This document shows, piece by piece, positions 36,645-49,602 of a stretch of DNA of 64,000 nucleotides. A model generated the notes under the pieces. That model ran no database searches and had not been told where the DNA came from. It saw only the letters and a list, made by a program, of their open reading frames with translations. The translations under genes were made by a program, and so were the position numbers. Each line of letters starts with the position of its first letter. Positions within the stretch are counted from its first letter, which is position 1. The stretch is from Hofstenia miamia (lineage: Eukaryota; Xenacoelomorpha; Acoela): positions 1,691,942-1,755,941 of the forward strand of contig SCFE01000036.1 in assembly GCA_004352715.1 (NCBI GenBank). The letters are read 5' to 3'.

Positions 36645-38656
36645 AAATTTCGAAAACACAAAAATTGTTGAAACTCATAACACAATTAACTGGTAAAACC
36701 AGGCCAATATCAGGCCAGGAGCCGGAAAAAATCCACTCCAGATAATAGTTACAAACACGAACTAATTTTACAAATTAGAAATACATATATTTTGCCTAAT
36801 GTACTAACATATGCATACCTAGTTACGAAAAATTTGAAGATTTAAGACTAAGCCCAAGTTGCACCAAAATTAAATACGAAAAAATATTGACATAATAAAT
36901 TCGATCCTATACCATATCAAGAATGAAATAAAAAAGCTACTTAGCCCAATCCAAAAAATGGAAAAAGAGCCCAATGCAAGCTGTAATTATTGGAGCTAGC
37001 TAAATGAAAAACGTTGAAATCATTGTCAACCTTATGCATAATTTCTGCTTCTACAAAAATTCAATTGAAGTATAAAATAGGTTTTCAAAGAAAACCTCAT
37101 ATCGTATGGCACAATATAACTACAAAAAGTAGGTCCGAAATTTAAAACCAGAAAATTGAGTTTCAGACATTTTCATTGAAATCCCAAAAAAGTCGCGAAG
37201 ACAAATTTTCTTTAAAAAAATAGCAAAAAACCTATTAAAAATAAAATAAAATAAATTTAAAATTTAACGCATATACTTACAATTGAAAATATTGATATAC
37301 CGGTACTTAAAAAGCGAATCGAACTTTTACTAAGAGCGAGATACATAAAAAATTTTACTGAAAACGAGATAATCAGAAACGGGTTACTGAGAGCATGAGT
37401 TATTTATTATTTTGTACAGATAGCGAAATACAAGTATATAAAAAGGAGATATTTGTGGAGTAACAGAACCGCAAACTTAAATAAAAATTGTAAATCAAAA
37501 ACAACAAATTTAATAGGTATATTTAGAATTTACAAATGTCAATTTACAACAACCACATGTCATTTCTTCTTTTACGTCATTTTACGTTATCCTCGTTACT
37601 ATTAATGTGCGCTTCGGGATCCTCATTCTTGAAAATGCAGCGAAGGACTTTAGATTTAAACGAACGTATCTTTTTTATTAACAATTACTATATACTGTTT
37701 GACATTAAAATTCAATTTTACTAAGCATACATGATTCACAGTAAGTTAGTTTAGAATAATTATATCTGGGAGGAAATAGAACAAATATTGGAAAAATAAT
37801 AATTTTTATGAATTAATTACGAATGCCACGGTTCTAAATCTGTGTCAATTGTGAGCAATTAAAATTCTGCATATGTCTTGGAATCCCAAAGGAGGTCTAA
37901 AAATAGCATTTGTTAAATAACTGCCACTTCAACTAGGATCAATTAGGAAAGATTCCCTTGGCCAGTCAAGGAATAAATATTACACGGTGAATCAGTAAAT
38001 TTCAATAGACATGAAGGCAGATGAAATTTTACGCACGAGATTATATTCGAATTGAAATTATTACAAATATCACAGATTGTTAAAAAAACGTTTTTATTAC
38101 TTCATTGGTTACGAATTTCTGCACATAATTGTGCAATGCTTTTCAATTATTCATCTTGACTCCTGTGTTTACATGGGCATTTGGTTCTCAAGGGGCGTAC
38201 TTAATAACATAACACTCATTTGTTATGAGCATTAATTCGCAAATATTTCAATTGGTGCAACGAGTTAAAAATCCCATTTCCCATCGGAGAAAAGACTTAA
38301 AACCGTGCAGTGATCGCGTAATCCCATAAAGGGCTAAAGTAGGATTAAAATAAACTACTTACTAAGATGCAGAGCGCAAAGAGATTAATAAATGGTGAAT
38401 GAATATCTAATAAGCGTGTCCGCGAGAACACATATCTACTGATAACAAAATCAATAACAGAGTAAATAGCCATGACAGTCTTCTACACTCCTAACTGCTT
38501 ATAATGCAATTAAAAATCGTTTCAATTCAGGATTAACAGGGAATTAGGCAGTTAAGAAATTTGTAGATAGGCACACAAACTTACGACGACGTGTGAACAC
38601 AGATGACAAAAATGGTTGAAATAAAAATTGTAAATTTTGTATTTTAGATAAACTTT

Positions 38657-39370
38657 AGGGTTGGTAACAAGGCGCCTTGGTTGGTAATTCCGGAAGTTTT
38701 CTTCAATTCTGGGATTGAAATTCCGAAAAATTCAGTCCCATTATAACGCCACCAATGAGCGTTGAGCTTTTGTGTACATAGCAAAATCCGTGCTGTTTTA
38801 AGCAAGAAACTAAATATATTGTTCATTAAATAAGTTTCTAAAATGCTAAAGTCTTAGAATTATATAAAAAGTTTATTTGTAAAAAAATAAAAAATACAGG
38901 GCAGTCTATGATACAATATTTTTTATTAATAGATTCAATAAATGCAGAATTAGACGAATTGAAAAAGTAATATTCAAATTCCCATTGCCTGTTGTTTTGT
39001 TTCTTGCTGTCTAGTTATAAATTTTGAACATTTTTAAATCTTAGCTGTATTCTATTGAAAATTGGCATAACTATGCCAAAACATTTATATTTATAGGATT
39101 TTTTTAATATGTCCTGTTGATTCACACCTAAAATATTTTTCCTTACTAAAAAACTGGAATTTAACAGATTAGGCATTTTTAGCACTGTTGAAATATTGTT
39201 ATACTTAGTTGTATGAGCTATGCTAAATAGCAAAATAAATGCATTAAGACCAAAAAATTAGCCTATCCGTTGAGAAATTTTAATTGTTTCCCAAACTTTG
39301 AATTCCGGGATCGAATCCCAAATAAATTTTGAAAATCACCGTATTCGGATTCCCGGGACTGCATACCCGA
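38657..39370. repeat. Possible degenerate element with CCGGGATTC-type ends
   Basis: GTAATTCCGGAAG and TTCTGGGATTGAAATTCCG near the left, and TCCGGGATCGAATCCC and GGATTCCCGGGACTGC near the right, are weak inverted counterparts. The middle is AT-rich with no recognisable protein. Boundaries are uncertain. Confidence 0.3.
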
Positions 39371-39517
39371 GGACATCTTAATGTATAAATAATTGGTTGG
39401 AAAATTTCTACGGAATCAAGACATAAGGGAGTGAAAATTTTTAAAGTGATTGTTAATAACTACTAAAGATGTTGAACAACATGCTATTTTTGAATATTGG
39501 TAAAAATCGTTGTGATA

Positions 39518-39709
39518 CTAATCGTAATGTGCAACAAACTCCATATTTAAAATATAAAGCTCATCATCGCGATATTTTTCAGTATAATCATCAATTTCAC
39601 CACCATGGTCGTAATCACGACACGCTAATTCATTCATCCCAACGATAGCTCTTTGCGTAAAAGTACATTCGCATGTTAAATACCAATTGAAAGTGAGAAG
39701 ACGGGACAT
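39518..39709 (-). other. Unassigned 63-codon open frame
   Basis: Minus-strand frame from an ATG, with a Cys-containing start (TFNWYLTCECTFTQRAIVG) and an acidic centre (DYDHGGEIDDYTEKYRDDEL). It is more protein-like than neighbouring frames, but no homologue or splice context was recognised. Confidence 0.18.
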
Positions 39710-41787
39710 AGTTGAATGCTAAAGTGAAAAAGCTAATAGCGGCATAACAACATTCTTTATTAGGTAATGCAACAGCATTTTGGTGGTCGGCAGGCCATCA
39801 CTTGATACAATAGAATACAACAGTTTTCACAAGTATAGTCATGCTAAATAGGTTTATATGACTAACAGCTTTCACATTAAAAGGTCTTTTTATATTTCAA
39901 AATAAGAGTAATGAACTTTACAGGAGTGCAGCTACAAGTACAAAAAACATATTATCAAACTCTCTTTTATTGAAAAAAGACAAAAGATTCATTTCAATAT
40001 AAAACTTTTCTACAAAAGCATATAAATGCAAACTGTCACCTTTTGGCCATTCAACACAACCACGCAAATCTAATTGAAGAAAATACACATTCCAATAATT
40101 CAGGCAGACGGACTGTTATATTTAAGTGCTAATAATTTGGAAAATCTTCACTCTAAACAAGGGTGAACTGGTGAGCTGAAACCAGGTTTTGTTAAATATG
40201 AGAATTTGGAAAACGTTGACTTGTCATTTATAATGATCAACGCCCGTTAAATATGAAATAAGCGAAATCAATATTATTGAGTTTCGGTTATAGTTGGCGT
40301 GGTGTGAAGTAGAAGAACCACAAAGCTCAAAAGAAAAACAATGAAATAAACTGTGTTTGAATCAATAACTTTCAAAGAGTTATGAAGTAGTCTCTCACAA
40401 ACATTAAAATAAATTTTAAGTGCGCAAACAATTGATGTTTACGCTTTGATTATCGAAAATAATAACTGCTATGGATTCGAGAGTACGATTGGTATAAAAA
40501 TATTCAAAGAAACATCCAAAATTGATGATATTAAAGTATCTTTAATGAAGTAAGCTGTTATAATGAGATTCCCGAATTCTTGGTATTTACCCTAACACAG
40601 CGATTAGACTTTCCGAGGATTATGTACTACAGATGTAAAAAGAAATAATTACTTGTTATCAACATAATCATCCATAAAGACTAAAGAAACGGCTATAATA
40701 GTTTATGTAAATGTTTACGCACTCTTTCAGCAAACAGTTAACAAATTGCAGAAAGAAACACAATATACAACAAAGTTTATGTCGGATTTCTTTGTAATTT
40801 TTTGTGTTGGCATTATTGACCATACATTTAGTCATAAGAGAAATAATGATTGTAACGAATAATTTTTCCTAAGCAGGAATTGGCAGTAGTTAATAAAGCT
40901 TACAAAAAATATTATAAAGAAATGGAATTTTCAAAAATGGTGCAAAATTACTAAGGTTTATTGAGCATTGGATACGGAATAATACAGGCGCGGCTTTGAG
41001 AGGTGGCACCCGGGGATTTATCCGTTTTTGCAAAAAGGTCTTTCTTTACACTTCAAAATATTTGACGTTGATGTTCCTAAGTGTAATCCGAAAATTTAAG
41101 GTGAGCAATGAATGCATAAAATTAGATAGTTTTACAATATAATTTTCTCTTGGATTTATTTTTGTTTAAGTTACTATTTATATTTTAAATTTTCCCGACT
41201 CGAGTTTGGAAGGAAACCCTCCCCGAGATGTATATATATCACTTAGATTTCATTACTAACCAAATGGTTCAAATCAATTCTTGACGAGAATTTGGTGATG
41301 AAATTACTGCTTAATGTAAGAGTAGACGGTTAATAGAATTCGGCAAGCGTGAAAAGTGTATCAGCTTAAAGTGAGATGAATTTATAGAAGGTCAGAAATA
41401 TTGTGCCGGAATAAAAGTCGAATTCAGCTGATTGATTAGAAAATGCTTTTAGAGGTATTATTGTCCACCACGAATTAATGAAAAACTGATTATGTAGGGA
41501 TAGTATATTTTAAAAGTAATTAACGCATGATATAGATGTTTTTGAAGTAATTTATCCCGATTAACTTTATAAATTCCTACAAAAATACAAATGTTTCAGT
41601 TCCAATATCAGGCAATGAGAAAATTTATATCACACCTGGACCTTTGATACTCGTAGTTGCAATAAATCTAATGCGTAGCTAGGTCCAACTTCGAAACTTA
41701 AGTGTCGTAAACAAAAGCAAAATAAACCGTTCTCATAATTATTAAAATATTATTTCAAAATGATCCAATCAAGAATATACATGTAAC

Positions 41788-41818
<31 letters not shown>
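41788..41818. repeat. (TA)n microsatellite
   Basis: Pure TA repeat in otherwise unannotated sequence. Confidence 0.9.
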
Positions 41819-41819
<1 letters not shown>

Positions 41820-42959
41820 TTTGGCAACTAAAGTACATTGACACCAAAATAATAAAGTAATGCATCAATTCATGTCAGGGTTATGTTCCGTAAATTCTCA
41901 ATTGTCAAATCTAAATCGACCTGAGCTGCAAGCTTATATGCTATAGAGAAGCAAGAAGAAAATCATAATTAGAGATGAGGAATTGAAGTGAAAATGTTAT
42001 TTATTATATACAATAAAAAAACCAAAATGAACCTGTGTGTATACGGTTAAAGTAGTGGAGGAGATTTATAATCATTAGACTTTTATTATTGATTTCGAAA
42101 CGTTGAAATAATCATTATCTTACAAATGCTTTAAAAATCTGCCATTAGCATTATTATACAAAAAAACAATGGAAAACAATGGCTCAAAACCTCATTAGTA
42201 ACCTCCAGCAGTGTATTGTGCAATTCCAGCCATAAATACCTCGCAATGATTATAACCAAAGGAGGAGTATAATTAACAAGAAATTACAAAGAATCTTAAA
42301 AAGATAGTCCTTCCACATAGCCTTTGTAGAATCATGAAAAGTAGAAGCCGGTTGAAAAATTCCTTAAGGTAGAATAAGACCCAAAATATGACCATACTTC
42401 CCTAAATCTTTGAACATTGAATTAATTTTAGCTGTATTCGCTACAAAGGTAGAGAACATACACAGAGACTATCCCTCAAATGTTTAAAAAGTATTTGCAC
42501 AAATAAGGTTTTGGCAACTCTCAAAGGGAAAATGATCAAACCCCTGTAACTATTTATTATAAGAACGCAATCATACCTCAAATATATTAGTTTCATTATA
42601 AAGTTGACAGTAAAAAAAGATTTTTAAAATTTTTTGACAATTCTATCAAAACCAATGCAGCTTCATACTGCTTCAACTTTTCGCCACTAAATTTTTTAAC
42701 ATCATATCTGATTTTCGAGTAACTTAGTATATATGTTTTTTCCATAAACATTGATTCAAATATTTTTCGTGTCATTATCTGAAAATTAAAAACACTTACT
42801 CACAATATATGCACTTCGATTTTCCCATTGCTATGAATATAAATACGTCATTCATTAAATTTGCATGTTATTTATAACATCCATTTTTCGAAAATGAATT
42901 ATTAAAAGCAAGATGTTCGCATTATCAACCTCTGATTTTAAGAGTATTCTCAATGTCTC

Positions 42960-43677
42960 AGAATGAAAAACCACATAGCTACAACTTTTCCCGAGGTATC
43001 TTTCTCTTACAGCACTATCGCATACTTGTACAGACACTTCAAAGATGGAAACTTCAATCTTGATAACAATGAGAAAATTGGTCAACCAATCACAGCATCC
43101 ATTGATGTTAATATCGAGAAAACAAAGGCAATGATTACTGAAAACACCCATGTGCCATAAAAAGTAATTGGCCAGTACAGAAATTGGGAACCGTGTAGTT
43201 AAATCCATTTTCAAACTCTTAATGTCAAAAAGGTTGAAGGAAGATTTGTGCGACATTGACGGACTGCTGAGGAAATACAACGATGACTGGAAGTGTTAGT
43301 GAAAATGCTGTGAAAACTCAAGGATCGCAACAACAATCATGTTTACAACATAATCACAGGACAGGAGATTAAACAAGAACACATTAGAATGGCAGTTTGG
43401 GGCTTCGAGGCAACTGAACCGCCAGTACTGATCAAGTTGAATGATTTGTTTTCCTTCGAAAAATGGCCTCTTAGTTACTATACCTGTTGGGAAACGTTGT
43501 AGTCACCTCAGAATGCAACACCGCTAAAACCATAACTAGTGTTTTTGAAGAATGGGCAAAATCCCGAAATTCTACAAAAAGGATATTGTTGCATCCCGAC
43601 TATGCCTGATCATTCGGCAATTGCTACGAGAGCATTTCAGTGCAAAATAGAGTGAAAGTTTTGCCGCACCTATAATA
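42960..43677 (+). pseudogene. Decayed mariner-type transposase (helix-turn-helix and part of the catalytic region)
   Basis: Plus-strand relic in several frames. 42963-43160 reads SFSYSTIAYLYRHFKDGNFN and PITASIDVNIEKTKAMI. This corresponds to the YSTV-x-x-W-x-x-x-FK-x-G and D-x-(N/R)-P-R-x-GRP-x-x-x-x-T-x-x-NI segment of mariner proteins, with the GRP motif altered to GQP. Downstream, IKQEHIRMAVWGFEATEPP and, around 43500-43605, SVFEEWAKSRNSTKRILLHP then DYA match the later VFEEI-x-K-x-x-x-RRI(L/T)LHHDNA block. Stops and frameshifts are frequent. Terminal repeats were not found. Confidence 0.72.
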
Positions 43678-44157
43678 CAGGGTGATCCAAAAGTCCTTGG
43701 AATACTATCAATTTATTCAATTTAACAATTAAAAACAATATATGCAACATATATATAAGCAAATAACAATGTATTATTCAAAATGCCCTTCTTCACTTTC
43801 AATACACTTGTCTAGACGGCTTACCCAGTTTTTGAAAGACGACGTCACGTAATCCAAACTTATTCTATTGATTTCTTGGATTATTTTTCTTTTCAGTTCA
43901 TCAACTGTTTTAAAAATCTTTCCAGACTCATAGACTTGTTCTCGCAGATAACCCCACAGGAAAAAATCGCAAACAGATAAATCGGGTGACCTAGGTGGCC
44001 ATTCAATGACTCCTCTACGTCCGATCCAACGATCTTTTAGCTAATCGCCTGTCCTGATCTCCGTCGTAAAGCTGTTGACAGTAGGTCGGTTTGTAGGGAT
44101 GTGCATTAAATGATTTTAAGATTCTTGAAACTGATCCATATCCAATTCCCATTTCAG
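43678..44157 (-). mobile_element. Internally deleted mariner/IS630-type transposon
   Basis: The left boundary is CAGGGTGATCCAAAAGTCCT directly after a TA. This is the style of a Tc1/mariner terminal repeat and lies downstream of the transposase, which is read on the minus strand. The opposite end is lost at a single N (44158) followed by (TA)n. The coding remains are a DNA-binding part and a catalytic C-terminus separated by a deletion near 44040. The insertion abuts the end of another mariner relic. Confidence 0.75.
43770..44157 (-). pseudogene. Mariner/IS630-like transposase remnant, N- and C-terminal parts fused by deletion
   Basis: Upstream part reads EMGIGYGSVSRILKSF and HPYKPTYCQQLYDGDQDRR, the second helix-turn-helix and the start of the catalytic fold. 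After a frame break, WIGRRGVIEWPPRSPDLS, then CDFFLWGYLREQVYESGKIF and later DKCIESEEGHFE, end at a stop near 43777. W-x-PRSPDL-x-x-x-DFFLWGYL is the third-acidic-residue region of IS630/Tc1/mariner transposases. The middle, with the first two catalytic Asp residues, is missing. Confidence 0.8.
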
Positions 44158-44158
44158 N

Positions 44159-44189
<31 letters not shown>
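44158..44189. repeat. (TA)n microsatellite after a single N
   Basis: An N at 44158 is followed by a TA repeat that replaces the missing end of the mariner element. Confidence 0.88.
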
Positions 44190-44192
<3 letters not shown>

Positions 44193-47100
44193 CTTAATGC
44201 GTAAAACAAAAAATTTAAAACATAAAAAGACTAAATCTCTGCGTGTTTCTATTAGTTCCACATTCATAAAAACTTGTGCGGCAAATAATAATATATAAAA
44301 GCTCTAATTGCTAACCATAAGCGGTTTATGATGGGTGGAAAAAATCAGTAATGTCTTTTGAATTGACAGCATTGGAAATATTAAATTAATATTAAAGAAA
44401 GACGTAAATAGCTCATTGGGCGTTGTAGATGCGGTTAGCCTGCACTGTCAGAAGTGTAAGTATCGCTGTAGCTGAATAGACCATTGTGGTGGTTTGAAAA
44501 TCTGTTGGGTAAAAACAAGTTTTACTTGAATGATAAGATACAATTTATTGCTCTTATAAGGATTTCAACACCGCAACGTAATTCAAAACGTGTCATATTT
44601 AATATTAATAAAATCGTTGAAAATTTGTTGTTTATAGATGTTGGGCTATACATTAATCGGAAGAAGGTGTATTCCATCTTTAACCGGGGTGATCCAGTAG
44701 TTTGACGGCCTGCATTAGCAATTGACTTCTTCCCACAGAACCAGGATTTTGCAATGTCAATAATGTAAGAACTTTAAGTACAAAAAGCGTTTTGCATGGT
44801 ACTCTATCAAAATTCAAACTCTATGTGGTCAGAAAGAAAATATTCCATTTTTCTTCTTCAAGGACAGCCCTTCAAGGCTTCCTAGATTTTTTTGTGATTT
44901 TGGTATAATGATCTTCCACAACAAAAAATATATTGCGAATAAAGTATTGACGTTTATACAAATATAATTAGGTAATCAAAAATTTTTTAGAAATATTTAG
45001 TTTTGTTATTACAAAAATGAAAATAGAAAATTAAACACTATGATAAATCATTTTAAAAACTAGACGAAGAGCAAAGTGTTTTTTAGGTGAGTCAATTATT
45101 GTTTGTTAGGGAAACATGAGTGCAAGTAAATTTTAAGGAAAAACAGTTTAGTTAGTATAATGCATGAATTATGTTAAAAACATTATTTTTTGTTTACATG
45201 TACTAGTTGGAAATTTTTTTGAATTTTACATTGGAAAAATACCACAAATGATAACGCACCAAAGATTATGAGAAAGTTAAATACACCATTTGACATTTTG
45301 TCTTTTAAAGATTGATTTTCAGACGTGCTTCTAGAAAATTTTGTACGGGGGGGTTAAATTTATTTTTAAAATTATTGTAAAACGATTATTTATTTGCAAA
45401 TTATACAAAATCAAAAAGCCAATCATATCTTGCAAAAAGTACTATGATTTTTTAGGTTCTCCACAAAAAAATTTAAGGAATACATTTATACACGTGAGAA
45501 CTACCCTTCTTAAGATACTTTTCATTCAAGACAGAGAAGAAAAATTGTTTTTATCTTATGAAAACTACTAAAAATTTAGTTTTTATTACAATACCCACAA
45601 AAAATATTTACAATTTCATACAATGCATAATTTTTTAAATTAGTGTGATCATATATTGATTTTTAATGAAAATTTGACTATGATGGGACTTACTCGTGTT
45701 GGAAGAGGAGAGAGTGATAAACGCCTGAGAAATAAAAATGTTCTCAACAATCCAAGCTTTTCAACCAACTTTGTTGCACGCATTGTAAAAAAATCGAGCG
45801 AAATGTTAAATATTTCTATCAAACAAGTGGTTTTTATACATAAATTTAAACATTTTAAAATCTCTTATTTAAGCTACGCTCAGTGCATTGCAGGATTAGA
45901 CAAAACAAGAGAAAAACTTTCACCCTAAAGCTATCTTAAGAAAACGTCCTCAATAATAATTCCGAATTATAGAACAAATGCAAATTTCATGAGAGAAATA
46001 TTTCTAAAGTAGTATTCATATTTCTTTACATTAAAAGTCATTATTCGAACGAAGAAATTGAATTTAATATACTTGATTCGTTTTATAACACACATTTAAT
46101 TCATTTACAGTTCACATACGAATGAGAATAGACGCAACAATTTTAATTAAAACTGAAAACCAAAATGGATTAGAATTTATTCTTACGTTATAAAAATTTC
46201 TTTGATTAACTTCATAATAAATTTCAAAAAGGTATACTGGACTGAGAGCATAATTATCCAAACATCGAATTTGACAAATTATTTTTGCAGTGATATATTT
46301 CAGCATTGTGAATTCAAATGTAACCTTAATTTTTTATCACAAATTTAGTTTTTATCCTATAACTCTATAAAGGGGTTCGATAAAAACTAGTACAATAAAT
46401 ATGTGTGGTATGTAAATTGCAACAAAAAAATAGTATAAATAGAATCTTTCGTATTGTGATTCAAATTTTGATAAAATCTCATTAAAAATGAGAAATTTAC
46501 CTCTAAACTAGAGATGTGATGGGATTTGACAAGCAGTATTTGTGAAATTTTTTCAAATAAATTCTTACAAAAAGCTGTGAATATTCTAAAATTTCTCAAT
46601 TTACATGCCAAAGATATTTATTGAGATAATAGTTATCGTTTCACAGGAAGAAAACAAAATTTTGCAAAAAAAAATTAATCCCATTTAAAAAAATCAAAGT
46701 CATAGTGTTACTCACTGCTTCTCAATTTTAGGGTACGGATACTGTAGAACGAAATAAATGAAAATCAATCATAACGACTTCTGAGAATTATATGAGCGAC
46801 ATCAGCACATAAATTTCTATTGTAAAATAATATTGCTTTCAACAGAAACAAATAAAGGCTAATCAATAAGACACATGCTCCTCATAAACGCGCCAAATAA
46901 CATGACATTGATTTAGAGGAAAATCTGCACATGAAATATTGCCTCCATAATAGATATATAAATGCTATGTGTAAAATAGATTAGGAAACTGAAAAACAAA
47001 ACATTTCGCCTTTTATCCATCATGATTTAGCAGGGAAGAATTCTAAAAATTGAGTTAGTTAACTCGTATTCTCTCTTTGAGGTAAGCTGATAAGATGTTA

Positions 47101-49196
47101 TCTTTTGCATCGGCATTTTAGATAATATTTAAGGAAATCTTGCATTGCTAGATTACCATAAAAATTCCTCCCATCCTACCACCTTATGAAGTACGTCTAC
47201 CTAATTTTAGAGTAGTTTAGTTTCGTCGATTGCCACACTCATTTAACAATCATTTCTTTAAAGACAACCTAGGCTTAGAGTGAAAGCTAAATCATTCATC
47301 GAAAGTAACAAACTTGGAGGCTGATAATATTTTATTATTTTTTTATTGTCCAAAACAAATATATTTTTAAAACAAACTAAAATTCTAAGTACTTACAAAC
47401 CCTATGATAAAAACGAAAACAACATAAATTCACTCAATTATAATAGAATATTTTTTATTTATTATTATCACAAAAAATTAGGTGAATTACAAATTTGCGA
47501 AAAATTAAAAAAATGCTAAAAGAAAATCTTTTAGCTAATAAGTACAAATTTGGCACATCAAAGAATTTAATAAATGGCGAAAAATATACAATGAAATTTA
47601 ATTTTTTTAATTTGTTGTAGTAGATTTATTTGCAATTTATGGAATTATACACAATTTTAAAATTTTGTAAATAGTGTATATTTTGATAAATGTATACTTT
47701 ACACAAAATCCTTCAAAATTTGAAGGTAACCCTAGAAAATTAATAAATGCTATTGAAGAACAAATATTTGAGATGAACATACATTATATATATATATATA
47801 TAAAACAAGATGCAAAATTATTGAATAAATCATGTAAAGTTATTATCTGAACCGCAAATACATCGACATGTAAATATTAATATAATCAAAAAGAAAAATT
47901 AGCAGAACGTTAAATAGTCGTATCAATGGACGATATGGGCTAAACGTCTTCTGATCATTAACAATTAGTCGATTTACATTCGTTTAGTTTATTCCAATTA
48001 AAACAATATTTACTCACGATCTCAATAAATTTATATTTGCCTGAATGAAACTTCCTTTTGTAGTTGATCAAACTGCATTCTACCTAGTTTTAAAATATAC
48101 AGGATTGAGGGAGGAGTGGCGCATAGCTCCTCGCTGGGTAACAAGTCAATTTAACAATTCTATAATATAATTTCAACAATCTATGAAGATACGAATTTTG
48201 AATCCGCTAGAGTTCTATTTAGTATCATCATCATTTAGTTAGGTGGAGTTGACGAATATGACGATCCTTTTAAGCATTTGAAATAATGTATACATCATTT
48301 CCAGTTTTTTCATATTGAGAAAATATGAATCCGAGAATGATCAATGTATTTGAAAAAAAAATATTATTGGACGTCTAGTTTTTCATCTACCTTCACAAAA
48401 AACCTGATTTTTACTAGGATCTACAGCCCTATATAAAATACATATAATGAATTGCACCTTCAGCCAAAATTATTATTTCATTCATAAAGCTTTAAGATTT
48501 TACTTCGTAAGTAGAAAAAATACTTTTGAAAAATAATCTTGACAAATGAAAACGTAATTGTCAAAACACTGAAAAAAACATAATGAAATAAAAGAAAAGC
48601 AATTAATTAAGAAACACAAGGACATAGAGATGGCCTTGGTTGAAAAACGCGATTATCTCTGCCACAATCAATCTGCTTTTATACTAGATTGAAGAAAATT
48701 AACATTATTTGCATCGCTGATGGAATTTGATTTATCAACTTAGACTATTGAAAAATCCACAGAATTAGAAACATCATTTTATAACAATAACTCAATTCAA
48801 AGATAAGCAAGCCTCAATTAATGCTATTAAACATTTTTAAAACTACTTCAACTCAGAAAACTTATGCACATATTTAATTTCATCTACGAACGTTAGGGGT
48901 GGGGGCGAAAATGTATAATGATTTTAGAATAGTAAAAATATGCTCGACCACGCGGAAGCAAACCAATCATTTGCATAGTTAACGAAAAAATATAAAACGA
49001 ACAGTTGATACAAGAATTGAAATCACTTTTCTATTTCAGTGAGGTTTTAATATATTCATTTAAATGACCATTTCTGTAAGAATTTTTTCAAAATTATTAG
49101 CAAACTAATAAGCTGTAGATGAACTATGGTTAAAAATATGTTCCAGTTTAAAATCAGGTGGGGCGATTTTTTCCTAATAGGTTTCATCTCAAGTGA
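44190..49196. other. 5 kb without a recognisable gene
   Basis: Very AT-rich, with short chance frames only and a small (TA)n near 47784. A GGGGTGATCCAGTAGTTTG stretch near 44688 is faintly like the mariner terminus at 43678 but unsupported. Confidence 0.4.
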
Positions 49197-49204
49197 ATCT
49201 AAAC

Positions 49205-49602
49205 CAGTGTTGTTCGATTTAAATCATTGATTTAAATGAGACTTATAGGATGATTTAAATCAAAGCACATTATTAGTTCAATTATTGACTTAAATCAAGT
49301 ACACTACAAGAGATACAAGCAGTGTATTCTAGGTGTTTTCAAGTCATTGCCTGATATTGTAATGAATTGACAAGCTATAAAATATTGTCTTGCATGTTTT
49401 TTATCTTCAGTTTATTTAAAATTGATTTAATCATTGTATTTAAAAAACAGTAGTATCAAAAGGATTTCTAATATTTACTACCTTTGAAGATTGTCTGGGT
49501 AAAATTGAAATTCAGATAAAAAAATTAGATTTAAATCAAAACGATTAAAAAACTGATTTTTTTGTTTTTTTTTAATTTAAATCGGATTTTTTCCCAACAC
49601 TG
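49205..49602. mobile_element. hAT-type MITE with perfect 8-bp target duplication
   Basis: Starts CAGTGTTGTTCGATTTAAAT and ends, read inwards from the right, CAGTGTTGGGAAAAAATCCG. Both sides are flanked by ATCTAAAC (49197-49204 and 49603-49610), an exact 8-bp duplication. The 398-bp body is built of repeated ATTTAAATCA/TGATTTAAAT steps and has no coding capacity. Ends and target size place it in the hAT superfamily, but the autonomous partner is not in the window. Confidence 0.9.

Larger units (their letters stand above)
36646..42959. other. 6.3 kb without a recognisable gene
   Basis: AT-rich and mostly featureless. It includes the possible element at 38657-39370, the unassigned frame at 39518 and one TA microsatellite. 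A good donor-like GTAAGTTTG on the minus strand near 38582 has no convincing exon attached. Confidence 0.4.

Noticed and set aside
39290-39365. GGGATCGAATCCC resembling a tRNA T arm
   Set aside because: No A box, acceptor stem or anticodon arm at the right distance; it is better explained as part of a degenerate repeat.
42855-43280. 141-codon minus-strand open frame
   Set aside because: It is the complement of the plus-strand mariner relic, whose motifs are recognisable.
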